A stretch of DNA of 64,000 nucleotides from Pseudoflavitalea rhizosphaerae (GTDB lineage Bacteria; Bacteroidota; Bacteroidia; Chitinophagales; Chitinophagaceae), in assembly GCF_003991355.1 (NCBI RefSeq), contig NZ_RCSU01000022.1, positions 18,385-82,384 of the forward strand, given 5' to 3'. Below, in pieces: positions 63,978 to 64,000 of the stretch. The notes under the pieces were generated by a model. The model saw only the letters and a program-made list of their open reading frames with translations, was not told where the DNA came from and searched no databases. How positions within the stretch are numbered: position 1 is the first letter of the stretch; each line of letters starts with the position of its first letter. The position numbers were made by a program, and so were the translations under genes.

Positions 63978-64000
63978 CCAGTCGCTCGCCTCTGGCGAGT
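63978..64000 (+). repeat. REP-like palindrome, fourth locus, cut by the window end
   Basis: The large palindrome arm TCGCTCGCC, loop TCT and most of the second arm GGCGAGT are present before the sequence stops. It lies downstream of the GH3-auxin-type gene, in the same orientation as the left part of the other clusters. Confidence 0.75.

Noticed and set aside
1..64000. CRISPR array, prophage, rRNA or integrase
   Set aside because: No regularly spaced identical repeats with unique spacers other than the 33-bp operator array; no phage structural genes, rRNA or recombinase genes were seen. The holin-like gene at 30444 is chromosomal and not in a phage context.

Overview
The window is a chromosomal segment of a Bacteroidota bacterium, most likely a Chitinophagaceae member (Chitinophaga/Niastella-like). 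Signs are a SusC/SusD pair under a FecI/FecR-type sigma/anti-sigma couple, type IX secretion C-terminal sorting domains, Bacteroidota promoter elements (TAnnTTTG), scarce Shine-Dalgarno sites, DUF4834, and gene families typical of soil polysaccharide degraders. No rRNA, CRISPR array or prophage is visible. One tRNA gene (Met, CAT anticodon) is present.

Layout. 1-5.1 kb: an LTA-synthase-like sulfatase (cut by the window edge), a REP-associated transposase (RAYT) between two inverted palindromic repeats, a membrane-anchored protein of unknown function and a TPR/YaiO-type outer-membrane barrel. 5.1-7.7 kb: a Rieske protein translationally coupled to hflX, a palindromic repeat cluster and an outer-membrane barrel. 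8.0-9.5 kb: a small mobile island with mobile mystery protein A (HTH) and B (Fic; its N-terminus is frameshifted). A four-site operator with exact 33-bp phasing lies upstream. On its left is a degenerate copy of the 3' end of the tRNA-Met gene that bounds it on the right. 9.6-22.9 kb: a polysaccharide utilisation locus (sigma, anti-sigma, SusC, SusD, LamG lipoprotein, two PF10091/GH144-type glucanases, GH3 beta-glucosidase), best read as a beta-1,2-glucan (sophoran) system.

23.0-29.0 kb: a large secreted coiled-coil protein of unknown function, divergent from a 7TM-DISM histidine kinase/LuxR response regulator pair. 29.1-30.8 kb: a HAD phosphatase and a small envelope operon (holin-like, unknown, DUF4834). 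31.0-37.6 kb: rimP-nusA-infB with a promoter and strong leader hairpin, then a SurA-like chaperone. 37.9-45.8 kb: a soluble PAS/GAF histidine kinase, two closely similar LuxR-type regulators flanking an amidophosphoribosyltransferase, and a SixA-like phosphatase. A gene-free 725-bp stretch there contains strong hairpins. 46.0-49.1 kb: two paralogous type-IX-secreted alpha/beta hydrolases. 49.2-55.0 kb: a GT-B glycosyltransferase, a tiny lipoprotein, an 82-aa protein, an aminotransferase and a GT2/methyltransferase/membrane-protein operon. 55.2-64 kb: YceI, a second palindromic cluster with an 18-bp minisatellite, a TlpA-like thioredoxin/parvulin operon, an outer-membrane barrel, metF, lptB, a GH3-auxin-type adenylase homologue, and the start of another palindromic repeat at the window end.

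The most unusual items are the phased operator and tRNA-bounded island of the mobile mystery pair, the RAYT/palindrome family dispersed over four loci, and the doubled glucanase PUL. Everything was read by eye; family names rest on motif recognition, not on searches.
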